A stretch of 64,000 bases of DNA from Anoplolepis gracilipes (Eukaryota; Arthropoda; Insecta; Hymenoptera; Formicidae). Shown here piece by piece: positions 27,829 through 41,200 of this stretch; within the stretch, counting starts at the first letter, position 1; each line of letters opens with the position of its first letter. Location of the stretch: the NCBI RefSeq assembly GCF_047496725.1, contig NC_132974.1:7935001-7999000 (forward strand), given 5' to 3'. The notes under the pieces were generated by a model that was not told where the DNA came from, did not search any database, and worked only from the letters and a program-made list of their open reading frames with translations. The translations under genes and the position numbers were made by a program.

Positions 27829-29928
27829 ATAAAATATAAATTATTTCTAATTTATCAAGTAGATTAGTCAACAAAATTTAATAATTCTGTATTATTTTCT
27901 ATAGTTTTTTGTAATTTAAAGATACAAAATTAAATTCTTTATGTATATAATGTATATGTATTAATTATACTATACTACGATAAATAAAATAATGTAATTG
28001 AGTCAACTTGTGTATACGTTCCTGCATATGCATAAATATTAAAGAATTTTACGTATCAAAGCTAACTTTAAATTTTAATTTATGATTAAATCATATCACA
28101 CATTCCATTTTATTTATAAACTCAAAATAAGGCAACATGAGAAACACAGCTCATGCAAATAATTAATTAATTATCGTGCACAATGCAATATGATATCATT
28201 TATTATAATCAAATATAAAATAAATGAAAACATGTAATACTTATACACAAATTAAATTGAATTTAATACTTCATGATTTACTTATTATTAAATGTATTTG
28301 TTCTAGTGAAAATTAAATCTGGAAAATTAATATCAAATAATCATGCATATGTAAAAGATGTACTTTTTATTAGTTCTAATAACTGCCTTCATATGTAGAT
28401 TTTTTGCATCAACTGAGTTTGCAACTGATTTTTTTGTAATAAGAATATCGAAGCATATTAATTGTTAAATAACTAATTAAATGTTTCACCAATATAATAT
28501 TTCACCAATCAAACTTTGTAAATGCAAATAAATAACAAAGATTAATTTATGTAATTTTATATTTATAGAGAGATTTATATTTGCTTTAATAAATTATTAA
28601 TTAAGATAAAGCAAATTTATTCAATGCAAACGTAAAAATAAAATATAAAAAATGTTTATAATATACATTTATAATATAAAATTTGAAAAAATAACTGCGA
28701 AAAAAATATCACGCTTTTTAGACAATATCCCTTACAATAGTCTAAAATTTATTTCGGTGTATTTATCGTCATAAATAAACAAACGCGTGATTGGTATATC
28801 TTATATTGAAATGTGTGTATGTAACATATTAAATAGATGTAAGTGAATAGTGCAATTGATGGAAGGGACGCATGGACGGATGGAAGGTGCAGTATCCCGT
28901 GGCTGCATCTAGAGACTCCCCTTGATCACGATAGCACGTCCTTCACTTATGAGCATATAGCCGCCCGATGGTAGCTTTGAATTTCACAGAAAGCGGTCCG
29001 CCGTCCAAGCTTTAATTGAATCGGCCGAAATTAATTTCAGCTGTCACCCTCGGAAACTCGGAAGGTGGGTGAGGACGAAGAGGAAGCACGAGCTTCCGGC
29101 CCTCCTAAATCTTGAAGGCGTAAATTGCTTGCAGGAATGGATGTCGTCAACTCTTAATTTCAATGATTCTTAGAAAAAAACAAAAACAAAAACATGCAAA
29201 CGTGCATGTATATGTGTATATGTAGATTTATATTTAAATCCATATAATGTATATATTTACATTTATCCATATTTAAATACATATATTCGCTCATAGACGT
29301 ACGCGGGTATAAAAATAAAAATTCAATTACTTATTTTTAAAGTTACAGTAAAATATTTCTTTCTTTCTTTCTGTCTCTCCTTCTTTTTTTCTCACAAATG
29401 CACTAATCTAATATAAAAAAGATAAATAAAATTATTCAAATGTTATTTTACATATGTAGTAAGAGATTAAATATATATATTATCATAAAAATTTCCAAAG
29501 AAAATCTCGGATTTTATTTGATATTATAAATAGATATAAATTGCGAAATTAACATGTTAAAATAAAATAAACAAAAGAAAAATTAATATAAAATTATTAC
29601 TTAAAAAAACGTTTTCTTATTGTTTACAAAGATGTGGAATTGTAGCAAGTTTGAATAGGTTTAAATGATGAAAGCATGGGTATTACGGTTGAAATCGCTC
29701 AATCCACATTAATACTCGATTGAACTTGCGGTAGTAATTTATTTTCTCCTGAATGTCTTCCTTTTATTTTTCTATATCACTACCGCACTTTACGTACCAC
29801 TTATTGTAATTTCAAGATTTTAAATTTTTATTTATTACCTATTTTAAAGTGACAAATTTACTGTTTAAATTGCCAATTATATGTTTATGCGGACGATGCG
29901 CTTGCATATAACAAAAGAAATTATTCAT

Positions 29929-29931
<3 letters not shown>

Positions 29932-29972
<41 letters not shown>
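29932..29972. repeat. (AT)n microsatellite
   Basis: About 20 AT units. Confidence 0.95.
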
Positions 29973-29975
<3 letters not shown>

Positions 29976-31427
29976 GTGTGTATAGTATGCGCTTATGTAA
30001 TTAAAACATTTCCAATGTAATAATGCACTGTTTTAAAATAAAAAATAAGCGACTGTGTATGCAATAGAGAGAATAAAGGTTTTTCTAAGGAAAAATTAAC
30101 TTCATATATATATACACATATATACTCATATTTAAAAAAAGTTACTAGTAAATAAAGAATAAACTTACGTTGTAAGTAAATATATATTTTAAAACCTCCA
30201 AACAGTACAAATAAAACAAAATCGATAGATGTGTTTATCCATTCATAATCAACGTGACAACACGGATTAATAAAATAGTCAATGTACCAGGAAGTCGCAT
30301 AACGCGATTTATTCTGAAGGATATCCGATATAATGTGTGATGTGGCTAAATTGTAGCTATTGCAAGCAATATCGGGATCACAATGACAATTCCCGCACAC
30401 CACGATGAAGCTCGAACGAGAAGACCATTTCGACATACCGGAAGCTGTCGATAGTATGAAGTGAATCGATTCGTATTCTCGTTTATCCCCATGGTACGGC
30501 CATGGCACTCGTATCCTGCGTCCAACGCGCGTACGGGATTATGGTACAAAGGATTTCCCGCACATTTACGTGGCTCGAATGCAAATCCTCACCTCGCGAT
30601 GCATCCCCGACGAGTTCACTATATTTTTTTCCCCCTCTATGACAATGTGCACGTTTTCATGTGCGTGAAACTTGTGATTGTGTTACGAAAACCGTGCTCA
30701 ATGTAGAATCTCGTCCAGAGACAGTATGTTTCAAAAAGATTCTCCCGTTGCACAATCATTCCCGATGAAATACGAATATATTGTCTTATACAACAATATA
30801 CGATATTTCAAACGCGCAATATATTTTAAGAGATAATTTAAATATTTGAGACTTATTTGTGGAAGAAATACAACTGTAGAAGCAGTTTTGCAAAAGTTTA
30901 TATGCTCAATAAACAGCAAAGTTAATTATAGCTTATCATTCAGTTATCAGTAATTAGATTATCAAAATACCTAAATTTTAAAAATAGTATCCAAACCAAT
31001 CAAATTAAGGTATTAAAAATAAATGTCAAATACAGTTTTCTGGGTCATATAAATAAAAAGCAAATATTAAAAAAAAATCATATAAATATCATCATGCTCA
31101 TAACCGAGTTATTCATTATTTATTCATATTGATGCACAGCATTGAACAAAAAACCTTTTATAAATGTAATCTCTTAACTCCCACAAGCATAGACTAAACT
31201 CAACTATCTTTATTCATATTTTTTAAAACATTTATTCTACAATAAATAAACACAAAGCATTTGCTCTCTTTTCATTTTATTCATGAAATTCATTATACGT
31301 AACTATATTTAAATGGAAAAAAATTCAAGTTTTATTGTAGCAAAATCGAGAATACTGTTTGTTCAGTTCGTTCCTGATATCGATTTCAACACTTGCAGCA
31401 TCCGCACGCATGACGTTCGCATGTGTC

Positions 31428-31453
31428 AAAAAAAAAAAAAAAAAAAAAAAAAA
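31428..31453 (+). repeat. Poly-A tract, 26 bases
   Basis: Uninterrupted A run with no visible mobile-element body or flanking target duplication. Confidence 0.92.
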
Positions 31454-34400
31454 CGAAAGGATTCAGGTGATATCAATGTTTTATGGTATCACATTTGCAA
31501 TGTATCTGTAACCTGAAACGAAAAAGATGAGAAATCCCGCACTATGTCTATTAAATAGCTAACGTCAGCTACAGAGTAATAAAACAAAGCTGTAAAAGCA
31601 CATACATATGTATATCGGGTTTTGTGCACTCTACATGTATGTCATAATACAGTGTAGATGGTAGAATTTAAGATCTAACTGAAAAAAATTGGATATTGTT
31701 TAGAATTGGAAAGTTTTATAGATTTTTAAACTGCATAAATAATTAACATTTTTAAACAATTTTTGACAAATTTTAAAAGTATTAACAGATAATAAAATCG
31801 TCATAATCGTCAGATAATCTCGAGTACATTTTAATTTAACAGACATTTGATTTGAGATTTAATCAATATTTAATATTAAACATTAAAATATTGCAATATT
31901 TTTTAATCAATATTTAATATTAAACAGTAAAATATTGTAATATATTTTTTAAATTGTTGGCAGAAAAAACTGACATTGTATTCACATTCAAGAATTCATT
32001 AAACGATGGCGTATATACCTTATATAAATGCACATAAGATTCACATGAAAACAGTCACTGATATATTTATGTGCATGTATATAAGAACGTGTATATACAT
32101 GTAGATATGTATACAACTGTAGGCGAAACCACAACGATGCGAGTTTTCGCGTGATATCACGATTTCTCTAGCTTTATTTCTTTTCATTCACTTTCCCGTC
32201 TGCCTCTCTTACATCCAATATTATTCTTGGTTCTCTTGTCGTAATACAGAGAGACCAACCACTGTGTAACAGCAGTGACGAGTCTCTCGGCTAGTAAATT
32301 TCACGTTCGTGGATTCTCAAAAATTGCAGGCGCAGAGGAAACTATATTTCATCGAGAATGATTTAGTTATAACTTTAGACTTTAGATTATAACGTTACGT
32401 TATATTAGTTATTTTAAATTAATTTTTTTACATACAAGAAATTAAAATGTGGAGACTGAGAAATTAAAAACTATTTTTATTTTACTTTTATTTTACTATT
32501 AAATAGATTAAGTAGATTGAGAATATTTAATTCGTGAAACGAAATATGTGCATATTTTTGTTCGAAATGTTGGCCGTATTCGAGGCGCGTTCGTATAATT
32601 GCCACCCCTTCAAGGACCTTACGAAGGTTTCGACCGACGTGTGAGCTCTAATTATCACCTGGCAACATGCTATTTAATGTACAGCTGTTATTACGCTTTT
32701 ACACGCTTGACAGCAACGAATCTTTCGCAGGTCAAAAAAAGGGTGCATAAAAATTGTATGTACACTTCGTTAAAAAAGCGCGTACTTGGAAATAAAATAA
32801 AACCAAATATCTTTTCGTCTCTTTAGATTGAATGAATAAAATAATAATAATTTAATAATGCAACAATGCCAATGTATATATGTTGCATATATGTTCTCTC
32901 TATTTTTCCAATTTCTCTGTATTATGCTTATTATACGCATAATATACATGTATTACAACTGCATAATATCGTGTTGTTATACATATATTATTGTTATAAT
33001 TAAAAACGTGTCTAATCTCAGTTAACAATAACAATAATACAATAAATAAAGCGATAGCTTAACAAGATTACTTATTTTTAAATATTTAGAAGAATCGGAA
33101 AAAAGAGTGTCCATTAATATTAATATGTATATTATCGTATATGAAAATTTATATACAATTAAATACTATAAATATGTAATAAGTATTTTAATATTTATTT
33201 TAAATAGACACATTTAATTTCGTGCAATTAATTTTTTTAATTTAATCAGGAAAATATTTGCGCTACTCTAATTAACACTTGTATTTGAAGTATTATTAAA
33301 TTTTAACGGGCATAATAAAAAAATTAGCATATTTGTAATATCGTTAGAATTTAAAATAAATGATTCTCTAAAAAGTTGAAACCATATAAGAACTGTTGAT
33401 TAACATATTTGTATAAATAACTTATTACGAATGAGAGCATATTAGATACAAGTTACGACAAACGCTCAAAAATACCGGATTCGTTCTGACTCGATACTTT
33501 TTCTTTTGCCGAAGAGAAGATGCCAAACATTCCAGGATCCTTTCCAGCTCTAATTGCACGAAAGTGCGAAATAGTGGTCAAGAATGAGATGAATTTTTTT
33601 TCCATCCGGCACATTCCACCTTGTGTTAATGTCTCCGCCAAATAGTCCTTTTACGTTTCGAGACGACGTAAAAAGATACCGTAAGCGTGACTAGGAAATA
33701 ACAAAAAAAAAATAAATAAAATATATAAAACGTCGCTTGAAATTATCGTTGCTATACCCTTTCTTCTAAATCTGCATCAAAGAAACATATGGTCGTTTAC
33801 ACTGTAATTAAGCTAAGGTTTACTATAACGATAAAGATAAGTGTTCGAACACTTTATTTTCTTCGTGGATGCACAGGACATACGAACGTAATTACTGCAA
33901 AGCAGCGCTAGTAGAAATTACATCGAGTTTTCAGAGTGTTACGCGCCAGCTCGCACTCTGCTACGCGATCTCACCGGGAGGATATTCTCCCGTGAGAATG
34001 TCACGTGGAATTGGTACCATTATCACCAGCTTATCGTTATCGTTCTGCGCGCGGTAAAAGGAACTCTCCGCGGTTCCGTTAAAGTCCCTGGGGGTAAAGT
34101 TAATTTATACCGAAAGCATCTACCAATTCGGGAAGCGATACCATGGGAGAAATGATGATATGAAAACTGCTGCAAGATATTGCAATGTGACAGCGCAATT
34201 TCAATTAATATTTCAATGAGCATTTTCATGAGGGAATCGTTATCATGGCATATTGGATGCAATTTTATACGCATTTTTGCGCGACGCGTCTGAAAAGAGG
34301 AAATTAATAACCTCATAGACAAATAAAAATGTTCCTGCAAACATAATGAAGATAAATGGATCTGTATTTAAATTATCATGTTAAAATTGTTTAGCATGCA

Positions 34401-35330
34401 TCAATTAATTTTAGATGTATGTTCACATATACTTTTTGTAAATAAACAAACCATTATATTAATATCTCTCTAAATTTGTATACTTTTTAATAAAAAATTT
34501 TCTTTTTGCTTTCTTATACATGCATTTTACATATGTAATATTATTTAATTGTTTATAAAGCGTACAATTGATAATTCTATGTATTCATTGTCAATATGGT
34601 TTACTGTATACAGTAATGAGAATGCTACAAATATAAAATCATAATTGAAAAAATATTAAAACGTAATAATTTAAATAATCATACTTAAAATCTAACACAT
34701 ATATATTACTGCTTTTATCACTTGCATTTGCATATTTGTTTTTTCTTAAAGAAGCTAAGAGTGTTTATATTTTTTATAATTACTTAATTCATATAAGTAT
34801 CTTTGCAATAAAGTTTAAAATTTAGAATTTATTAGAGTACAGTTTATATGAAAATAACTCAGGTTAAAGATATACAAGCGTATTGCCAAAATTAATTTAT
34901 TGAAAGTCTTTAATTTTAAATTGTTCATAAATCTAGAATCATAAATCATCTTTATATAATATTAACAATCACCATCATTTCTTCTGACGCGTAGCTTTTA
35001 GCATCTGAAATCGAGAGGAGCACCGACAATTCGGAAGTAGTTGCATATTTAATCGCGCAATACCGAGATCGAGATACCTCCCGTCGAGTTCACTCCCACG
35101 TTATTTCCATGTTAATACTCAACAAAGTGGCGGATAATTATTCCCTTCGTCGTCGAATTCGTCGCAGTACATTATGCGCTCCGACATGTTAATTCAACTT
35201 GTATCGCATATAGCGGCAGAGCGTAATCCAGTTATTGAATGGAGTTTCTAGTAGATATGCAAAGTCGGACGTTGTAATAAAAGTTATCGTAAGTGGGTTA
35301 TAACACGCGTTTCACGTCTAAAACTTAATC
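31454..35330. other. AT-rich noncoding DNA
   Basis: Contains the 44-bp tandem pair. Slightly richer blocks at 33450-33660, 33860-34150 and 34980-35330. A 62-codon minus-strand frame at 33453-33641 has protein-like composition but a TTG start and no known match. Confidence 0.5.
31861..31948. repeat. Two tandem copies of a 44-bp AT-rich unit
   Basis: AATCAATATTTAATATTAAA begins at 31861 and again at 31905. The copies differ at only a few positions (CATTAAA against CAGTAAA, TTGCAATAT against TTGTAATAT). No coding content. Confidence 0.85.
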
Positions 35331-35339
35331 GCGCGTTGA

Positions 35340-35512
35340 ACGCCCACGGTGCGGTGAGTCGGGAGTGCATTCGTCGTTTGTGCCGACTTATGTCGTTTAT
35401 TCCGCGACTTCGTGTGAGGATTATTCATTTCGCCTCAACAGTCGTTAAGGGAGCTCCGAAAGACAGAGAGCCGCTGAGCAGGGTCGGAGGTGGCGAGAGG
35501 ACGACGAAGTCG
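35340..35512 (+). other. CpG-rich block ending in a GTACGT donor, possible untranslated first exon
   Basis: This is one of the most CpG-dense stretches. A purine-rich run from about 35458 leads to a consensus-like donor after AAGTCG (GT at 35513-35514). A promoter with a 5' untranslated exon would look like this, but no TATA box, start codon context or downstream exon supports it. Confidence 0.2.
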
Positions 35513-36318
35513 GTACGTACCGCGGTTCCCCGAGTGACTATTTCAGCACTTGAAATCTCGGCTTGCTAATTCCGGATTGTTCGCCGAAGCGTGCCGCGAC
35601 GTTTCCAAGTGGTTTCTAAATTACTCTCGCTTAAGTCCCCGAGTAAACAAAGTGCTCCGGGCTGCGGCATCTGTATTACAATGAGGTGACTTTTACGTCT
35701 TTTAAACAGCAAAAAAAAAAAAGCATTCGCCGCAAGGGACATTTAAAACGCAGCTGGTATAATTCATTCTGTGCGTTTAACGATGACAGTACCGCAAGGC
35801 GTTTCGTGATGTAATTTAAATCAGTGTTTCAAAATACCAAGCCTCCAACGAGTAACAAATTAAAATCCTACAAATAATAATAAGAAGATTAAATATATCA
35901 TATTATTAGATTAACTATGTGAGATTTATGAATGCAAAAAAATTTACATACTTCTTAATATTTTCAAACAACTTGAGAACGAAACATACATATATTTAAC
36001 ATATATTTATTAATTGGAATAACATTAATCTAATATAGATAACATATTAGAAGTTTCGCATTAGATATGCATTAGTATCATCTGCCTCTAATCTTCAGCT
36101 AAGTTATAATGTATGTCTACTTGGACATTGAGACGTCCATTTTAATGTCGAGCGGCTTTCACGAGAGAAATCCACATAAACAGCTGTTCAAATGTCAAAA
36201 TGTTCGTCACACAATTGTCTCCGCATAGAGAAGCCAGAGAAATTCGCGCACAGAAGGATTTTGGCGTCTGCGAGTCGCGTGCCGTAATATACACGCGAAG
36301 CACGGTATGCAAAGACGT

Positions 36319-36347
36319 ATCTAGGAAGCTGAGGAAGCTTCCTAGAT
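36319..36347. repeat. Perfect 12-bp hairpin with 5-base loop
   Basis: ATCTAGGAAGCT, a GAGGA loop, then AGCTTCCTAGAT. It stands in a CpG-richer block. It could be a short RNA or DNA hairpin; the flanks pair no further than a wobble or two. Confidence 0.8.
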
Positions 36348-36603
36348 GCATGCAACCATATCGCTTTCAACGATATCTCCCGTATCCACAATACACCTGC
36401 TCTCGAGATAGCTTCAGAGTATCTCTTCTCTCCCGTTGTCCTCTCGTTCTCGCACCCTTACATCGTCCCTCTCGGGGCGTCGTCCCTCGCGTCACACTCG
36501 CTCATCCTCCTCATTCTCACCCTTCCTGCTCTGTTTCGCTATAACCCTCGTTCGCGCGACGCAAAGCAGATTGCCAAATATCCACAGGTTGTTGATTTTG
36601 TTG

Positions 36604-36626
36604 ACTGTGTGTGTATGTGTGTGTAT
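36604..36626. repeat. Short (GT)n microsatellite
   Basis: GT units with a single GTAT interruption. Confidence 0.88.
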
Positions 36627-37689
36627 GCGGATAGCAAACCGATGTTACGTGTAAAGACGAGAGCATATACGAAACCGTGTATAGTGAGAATGAAGTATGA
36701 ATCTGCAGTCTCTCTTACATTAATGAGATAACTTTGTTGAAGCTGATCATAAACAAAGTGTTAATAAGTCCATTCTCTTCTTTCAATAAAATATTTAAAT
36801 AATTAAATATTCTGCTTTTCTCAGATTCTAAGATTCTGTTGCATTTCAATGAATGTGTTTGACTGCTATATATTTATTTATAAAAATCTATATTTATATT
36901 TATTCATAAAAATACTACGGAAAGAAATACGTAATGTGTTTTATAATGCGTAATGAGAGATTTATGAGATAATAATAATAAATATTATCACACGCAATAC
37001 GTAATATTCGTATAAATTATCTAGTAAATCCGAATGTATTAAATGCGTGAAATTGATAGATATTATTGTTAATTACAGTTCAAATATATTATTTTATTTC
37101 TAAAATTTGTCAATTATTAACTTTCTCTAGAATCGATCTTCACTCGAAATAAACATTTTATAAATATTTCGTTAGAGATTAATTGGAGAAGTAGAGATAC
37201 TTTCATATGTGTATAGCTAATATCACATAACGAATCAATATAACTTATTTATAATTATTTCATTCGTATGATATTATAATATGTAAAGTCAACATTTATC
37301 TGAAAGCCACAGAGAAATATATTAACATGTGTTTAAATCGTATGTAAATATAAATGTAAATATGATTCAATTCTCAACACAGAATTTGTCTCTCTAAATT
37401 AAGTAATGATAAACATATAATATTAAATACAAAATTATAATAAATATAATCTCCTCTTAAATAATATATTATAAATTTTCTAAAGTTTCCTTGCATTATA
37501 ACATAAATATCCATTATAATTTGTTAAAATAATCAAAATTAAAAATGAAATTAAATATACTTAAGTATGAATTGTACTTATCATAAACCGAATAAAATAA
37601 GAGAAATTACAAATGATTGAAATAACCTGTTAAAAAAAGTGATGAAACCTATGTCAATCGAAACGCGTAATCCAGAACTTTGCTTGTCA

Positions 37690-38206
37690 ATTTTGGAAAT
37701 TGACAGACAGCGGATGCTCGAAGTTGAGCTCTCTCTCTCAAACCCAAACAAGATCACACTCCAAGCGGCCACTGCCAACGACAAAATTCAATCATCGAGA
37801 TCGCGACTCCGCTAGAATCGACCCGGCCGACAACGAGCTCCATCCCATTGACTTCGGCTGCACAGCCTCTCTGGATCAGCCGCATCTGCTCTCAATGCAG
37901 TTCATATCGGGAGCCTTACGACGTTGGAGTTTGCGAAGACGATAAACGGTCGAGAAAGAGAAAGAAAGAGAGATGTATATATGGAAAGGTAGAGAGAGAG
38001 AGAGAGAAAGAGAGACTTTCTCGGAAATTCCATCGAGGATTCGAGTGATGTTCGGCTTGTCGTGCTAACCAGAAGAGCGAAGGAACTACGAATCGAGCGG
38101 GTTCAAGACGGGAAGCGAGGTTAGAGACGGAAGTAGGTACTTGGATATGGAAATGGGTTACCCCGGCACAAATGCGAAGCTTGAATCTATCAATTTCACT
38201 CCGCAG
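37690..38206 (+). other. CpG-richer block ending in a strong splice-donor-like site
   Basis: Composition is near balanced for about 500 bp, ending at CGCAG followed by GTAAGA (GT at 38206-38207). Two overlapping plus-strand frames (37700-37945 and 37848-38048) are open but start with non-ATG codons and match nothing I know. A long minus-strand frame over the same span (37916-38440) is rich in S, L and F from the GA-rich tract. A noncoding exon is possible. Confidence 0.2.
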
Positions 38207-41200
38207 GTAAGAGCGATTGGTGGCGATGGTGGAGGTACTAGGCAGCTTCGGTAATTCGCTGATTCGGAGAATAAACATAAGGATAGAAAAGTGGTGTGAG
38301 ATCCCTAGTCGAGAAGGGAGAAAGAGACGGATAAAGTACGGAATGAGAATTAGATGCAATGGGGCACTCGATGAACGATCGAAATTGACCTCAAAACGGA
38401 AAGCAAGAGAGTCGAAAGAAAGAAAGAGAAAGAAGGTCACACGGATTGCCGTAGAGTAGAATGGGAAACCTTCATCATTATATTACGTGCTGCGGGTGTA
38501 AAAGTTGTACATACATTCTGCGAAAACGAACTTGCGCGTGTATTCGGTGATGGACATCATTACAAGTGTAAATTCCATCCAAACATGCCTCCATTCTGCG
38601 GACAACCAGATTAAACGGAAACGCGAGAGATGTTGATTCTCGAGTACATATTTCGCACACATTGTTACGAAATCGATACGTATACGAACAACTTGTATGC
38701 ATTGTCCCACTATGCAGTTTCTCCAAGTTACCACACGTTGACGATAGGAACGGTAGCCGCCAATTAAACAGTGTCGATTCGACCATGGATGCACAAGTGT
38801 GGAAGTAATCCGCATGTATACATGTTTGTCAACCCTATAGAAAGCCAATTGTTTACGTTCATCAGTACGATTGTTTCACACGCAGTTAAATATCGTCTTT
38901 GTCCGTCGTTTATGTGCCGAATCACAATATGACACGCGTAATACGCACGCCGCGTGATCTCTGTCGTTGATAATGTGACACGCAATAGGCCGTGTCGGAG
39001 CCACTTGGATAGGGCTTGTACCTATTCCCATACATAGCTGCGAATCGCTCTATACAGACTACAACCAATCCAACCAACCGTTCGCTTGACGTTACCGCGC
39101 GTGCGATAACGTGCTCGTTGATGTATGCACGAGTCGCAGTTTGTCGGTTGCACCTCCGCCGCCGCCGCTGCCGCCGAATTGAGGCCGATCCCGTGTCACT
39201 AGATTCACAAAAGCTTCCGGTCGATTTACGAGCGCGTAGGGCTTTCCCCTAGCCGAGTGTTATGCGACCAAATGGTCATGCCGCGTGGATTTCAATGACT
39301 TGTAACGTAGTTTTCCGTTGAACGACGCGTATAAACGCCAAGCACGTCGCGTGCTAATTGCTGAGTACGCAGTGATTGATAAAAGATATCACATAAGACA
39401 ATCCTTATTAGGTTGAAAATGTTATACAAAAATTATGTATTAATTTTTAGCTGTTTTATACGCTTCAAATCTCTCTGTCCCTCTTCTTCTCCTTTTCTCT
39501 CTTTAATATAAATGTATGTGTGTATATATCTTTCTTTTAAATATGTGTATAATCAGTTGGTAATATTATATAATTTTTTTAAGTCTACTAATTGTAGAGA
39601 ACATTTTTTTTTAGAGAATCATGATTAAATTATTTCATGTCATAATCAAGTTTTATAATTTAATTAAATTAAAGCAATAAAAAGAAGCCATTTATTTTTC
39701 TATATTTTACATTTAATTTATCATATATATAAAGACTGTTTTAAATTATAGTCTTGTTGTAATTTACATGTATAACTTTGAACATACACAATGACATACA
39801 GAATTGCATATTTTTTAAAAAACCTGCTTCGGACAATTCAAATTGATTATAAATACATACATGTATTTATATCAAATAATTCTGTTATGAAATTATCAAC
39901 AAAATCAAAATATTAAAATAACTGCAAAAATATCTGCATTTATTATATCTTTATAAAGATATAAAGATTATTTGTAAAGATTGCCTGCCGAAGTATTCTA
40001 CCTACATCGCTTTATTTTATATTTATAGCTACGCGTTCTTTTAACTAAAAATTCCTTCACATGCAAAGTGAAAGTCATGAAGATTAATGTATGCGAAAGT
40101 GAGGGTAATTGGTTCTCTATTCCCACGATACTAGAACACCAAAAAGGCGGCAAGAAAAAGGCGATAGAGAAAGGAAGAGGAAGAGCGCGATCATTTTCTT
40201 CGCCGTGCGAGCAAAAAAAGCAAAGCTTCACAAAAATGAGGCAAGTTGTTTCCTTCTCGTTCACCAAGCAAACTGAAATAGATAAGATTACCAAACACAA
40301 GATACAGAGTAAACTTTGCAAACATGATATCCTCCTCCTGAGGAATCTTAAATTGATAAGAAAAATAAATCTCTCTAATAAAATAAGGAAATAATGATAA
40401 AATAAACATTTATATATGATTTTTTCGTAGAAATTTTGTTAACATAGTAGTGTATAAGTTTTGTGACATAAATTTAGATATACTTAATAAAAATTTTGGC
40501 ATTTTTTTTTTTTAGAAATTTCTGTCTTTTCTTATAAGGAATTTATTCCTTTTCATACATAATTTTTACTTATGTTTACAAAAGGTATTGACAAAATTAA
40601 ATTGCAAAAAAAAAAATACGGTTAATAAAGGATTTTTTGTAACTCACAATTAAACTGAATCATGTTACGCTCTCTGGAGATAAGCAAATTAACCGTCGAA
40701 ACTTTTGTCTAATGCTGTACAGCATCAAACGAACCGATCACCGGCGTGCACACGAACCGCTCGGTCTCGTCGGCGCATGTTGTACGTCGTTGCCGTCGGC
40801 ACGTTAATTAGCACTCTAAATCAAGCATATAAATCAAGCGAGGTGCACGTTTCCGCGAGGATGATCAGCGGAGGACGCCTACTCGCGTTAACTTCGTCCG
40901 GAATATATATCGGTGCACTCCACTTGCAACGCTCATCCGCGCCGCGCCGTACGATGCGCCGAGCTGGCGAAAACCGCTCGCTCATTCGCGAAATATTGGC
41001 GTAGAAATCCAACGTACTTATCATTAGACTACGCGAATATCTTCATAAGATATATATATATTATCCGACTATCTCTTGAAAATGGAAAAAGGCCCTTGCG
41101 GAAATTACTGTGCAAATACTCGATCGGCTCTCGAGATATATCCATCCCGGGGCAATCCCACCGGATTGATCCCCTTTATTCGCGGCATTCATGAGAATCC

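Larger units (their letters stand above)
25400..31427. other. Noncoding: CpG-richer blocks at 25.4-26.0, 28.86-29.13 and 30.4-30.7 kb
   Basis: The rest is AT-rich with (CT)n and (AT)n arrays. The 171-codon minus-strand frame at 29993-30508 runs from a richer block into low-complexity AT sequence and looks like chance. No RNA gene seen. Confidence 0.55.
35513..37690. other. Noncoding: richer block at 36.1-36.65 kb, then AT-rich
   Basis: The richer block holds the 12-bp hairpin. 36680-37640 is AT-rich with nothing recognisable. A 9-bp inverted repeat (TGTCAATTT / AAATTGACA) lies near 37686-37706. Confidence 0.5.

Noticed and set aside
29993..30508. 171-codon minus-strand frame
   Set aside because: Starts in a richer block but runs into AT-rich low-complexity sequence (I, Y, F, V runs) without any known domain.
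37916..38440. 174-codon minus-strand frame, the longest open frame in the window
   Set aside because: Residue bias toward S, L, F and P follows the GA-rich tract, plus-strand frames are open across the same DNA, and no motif is recognisable.
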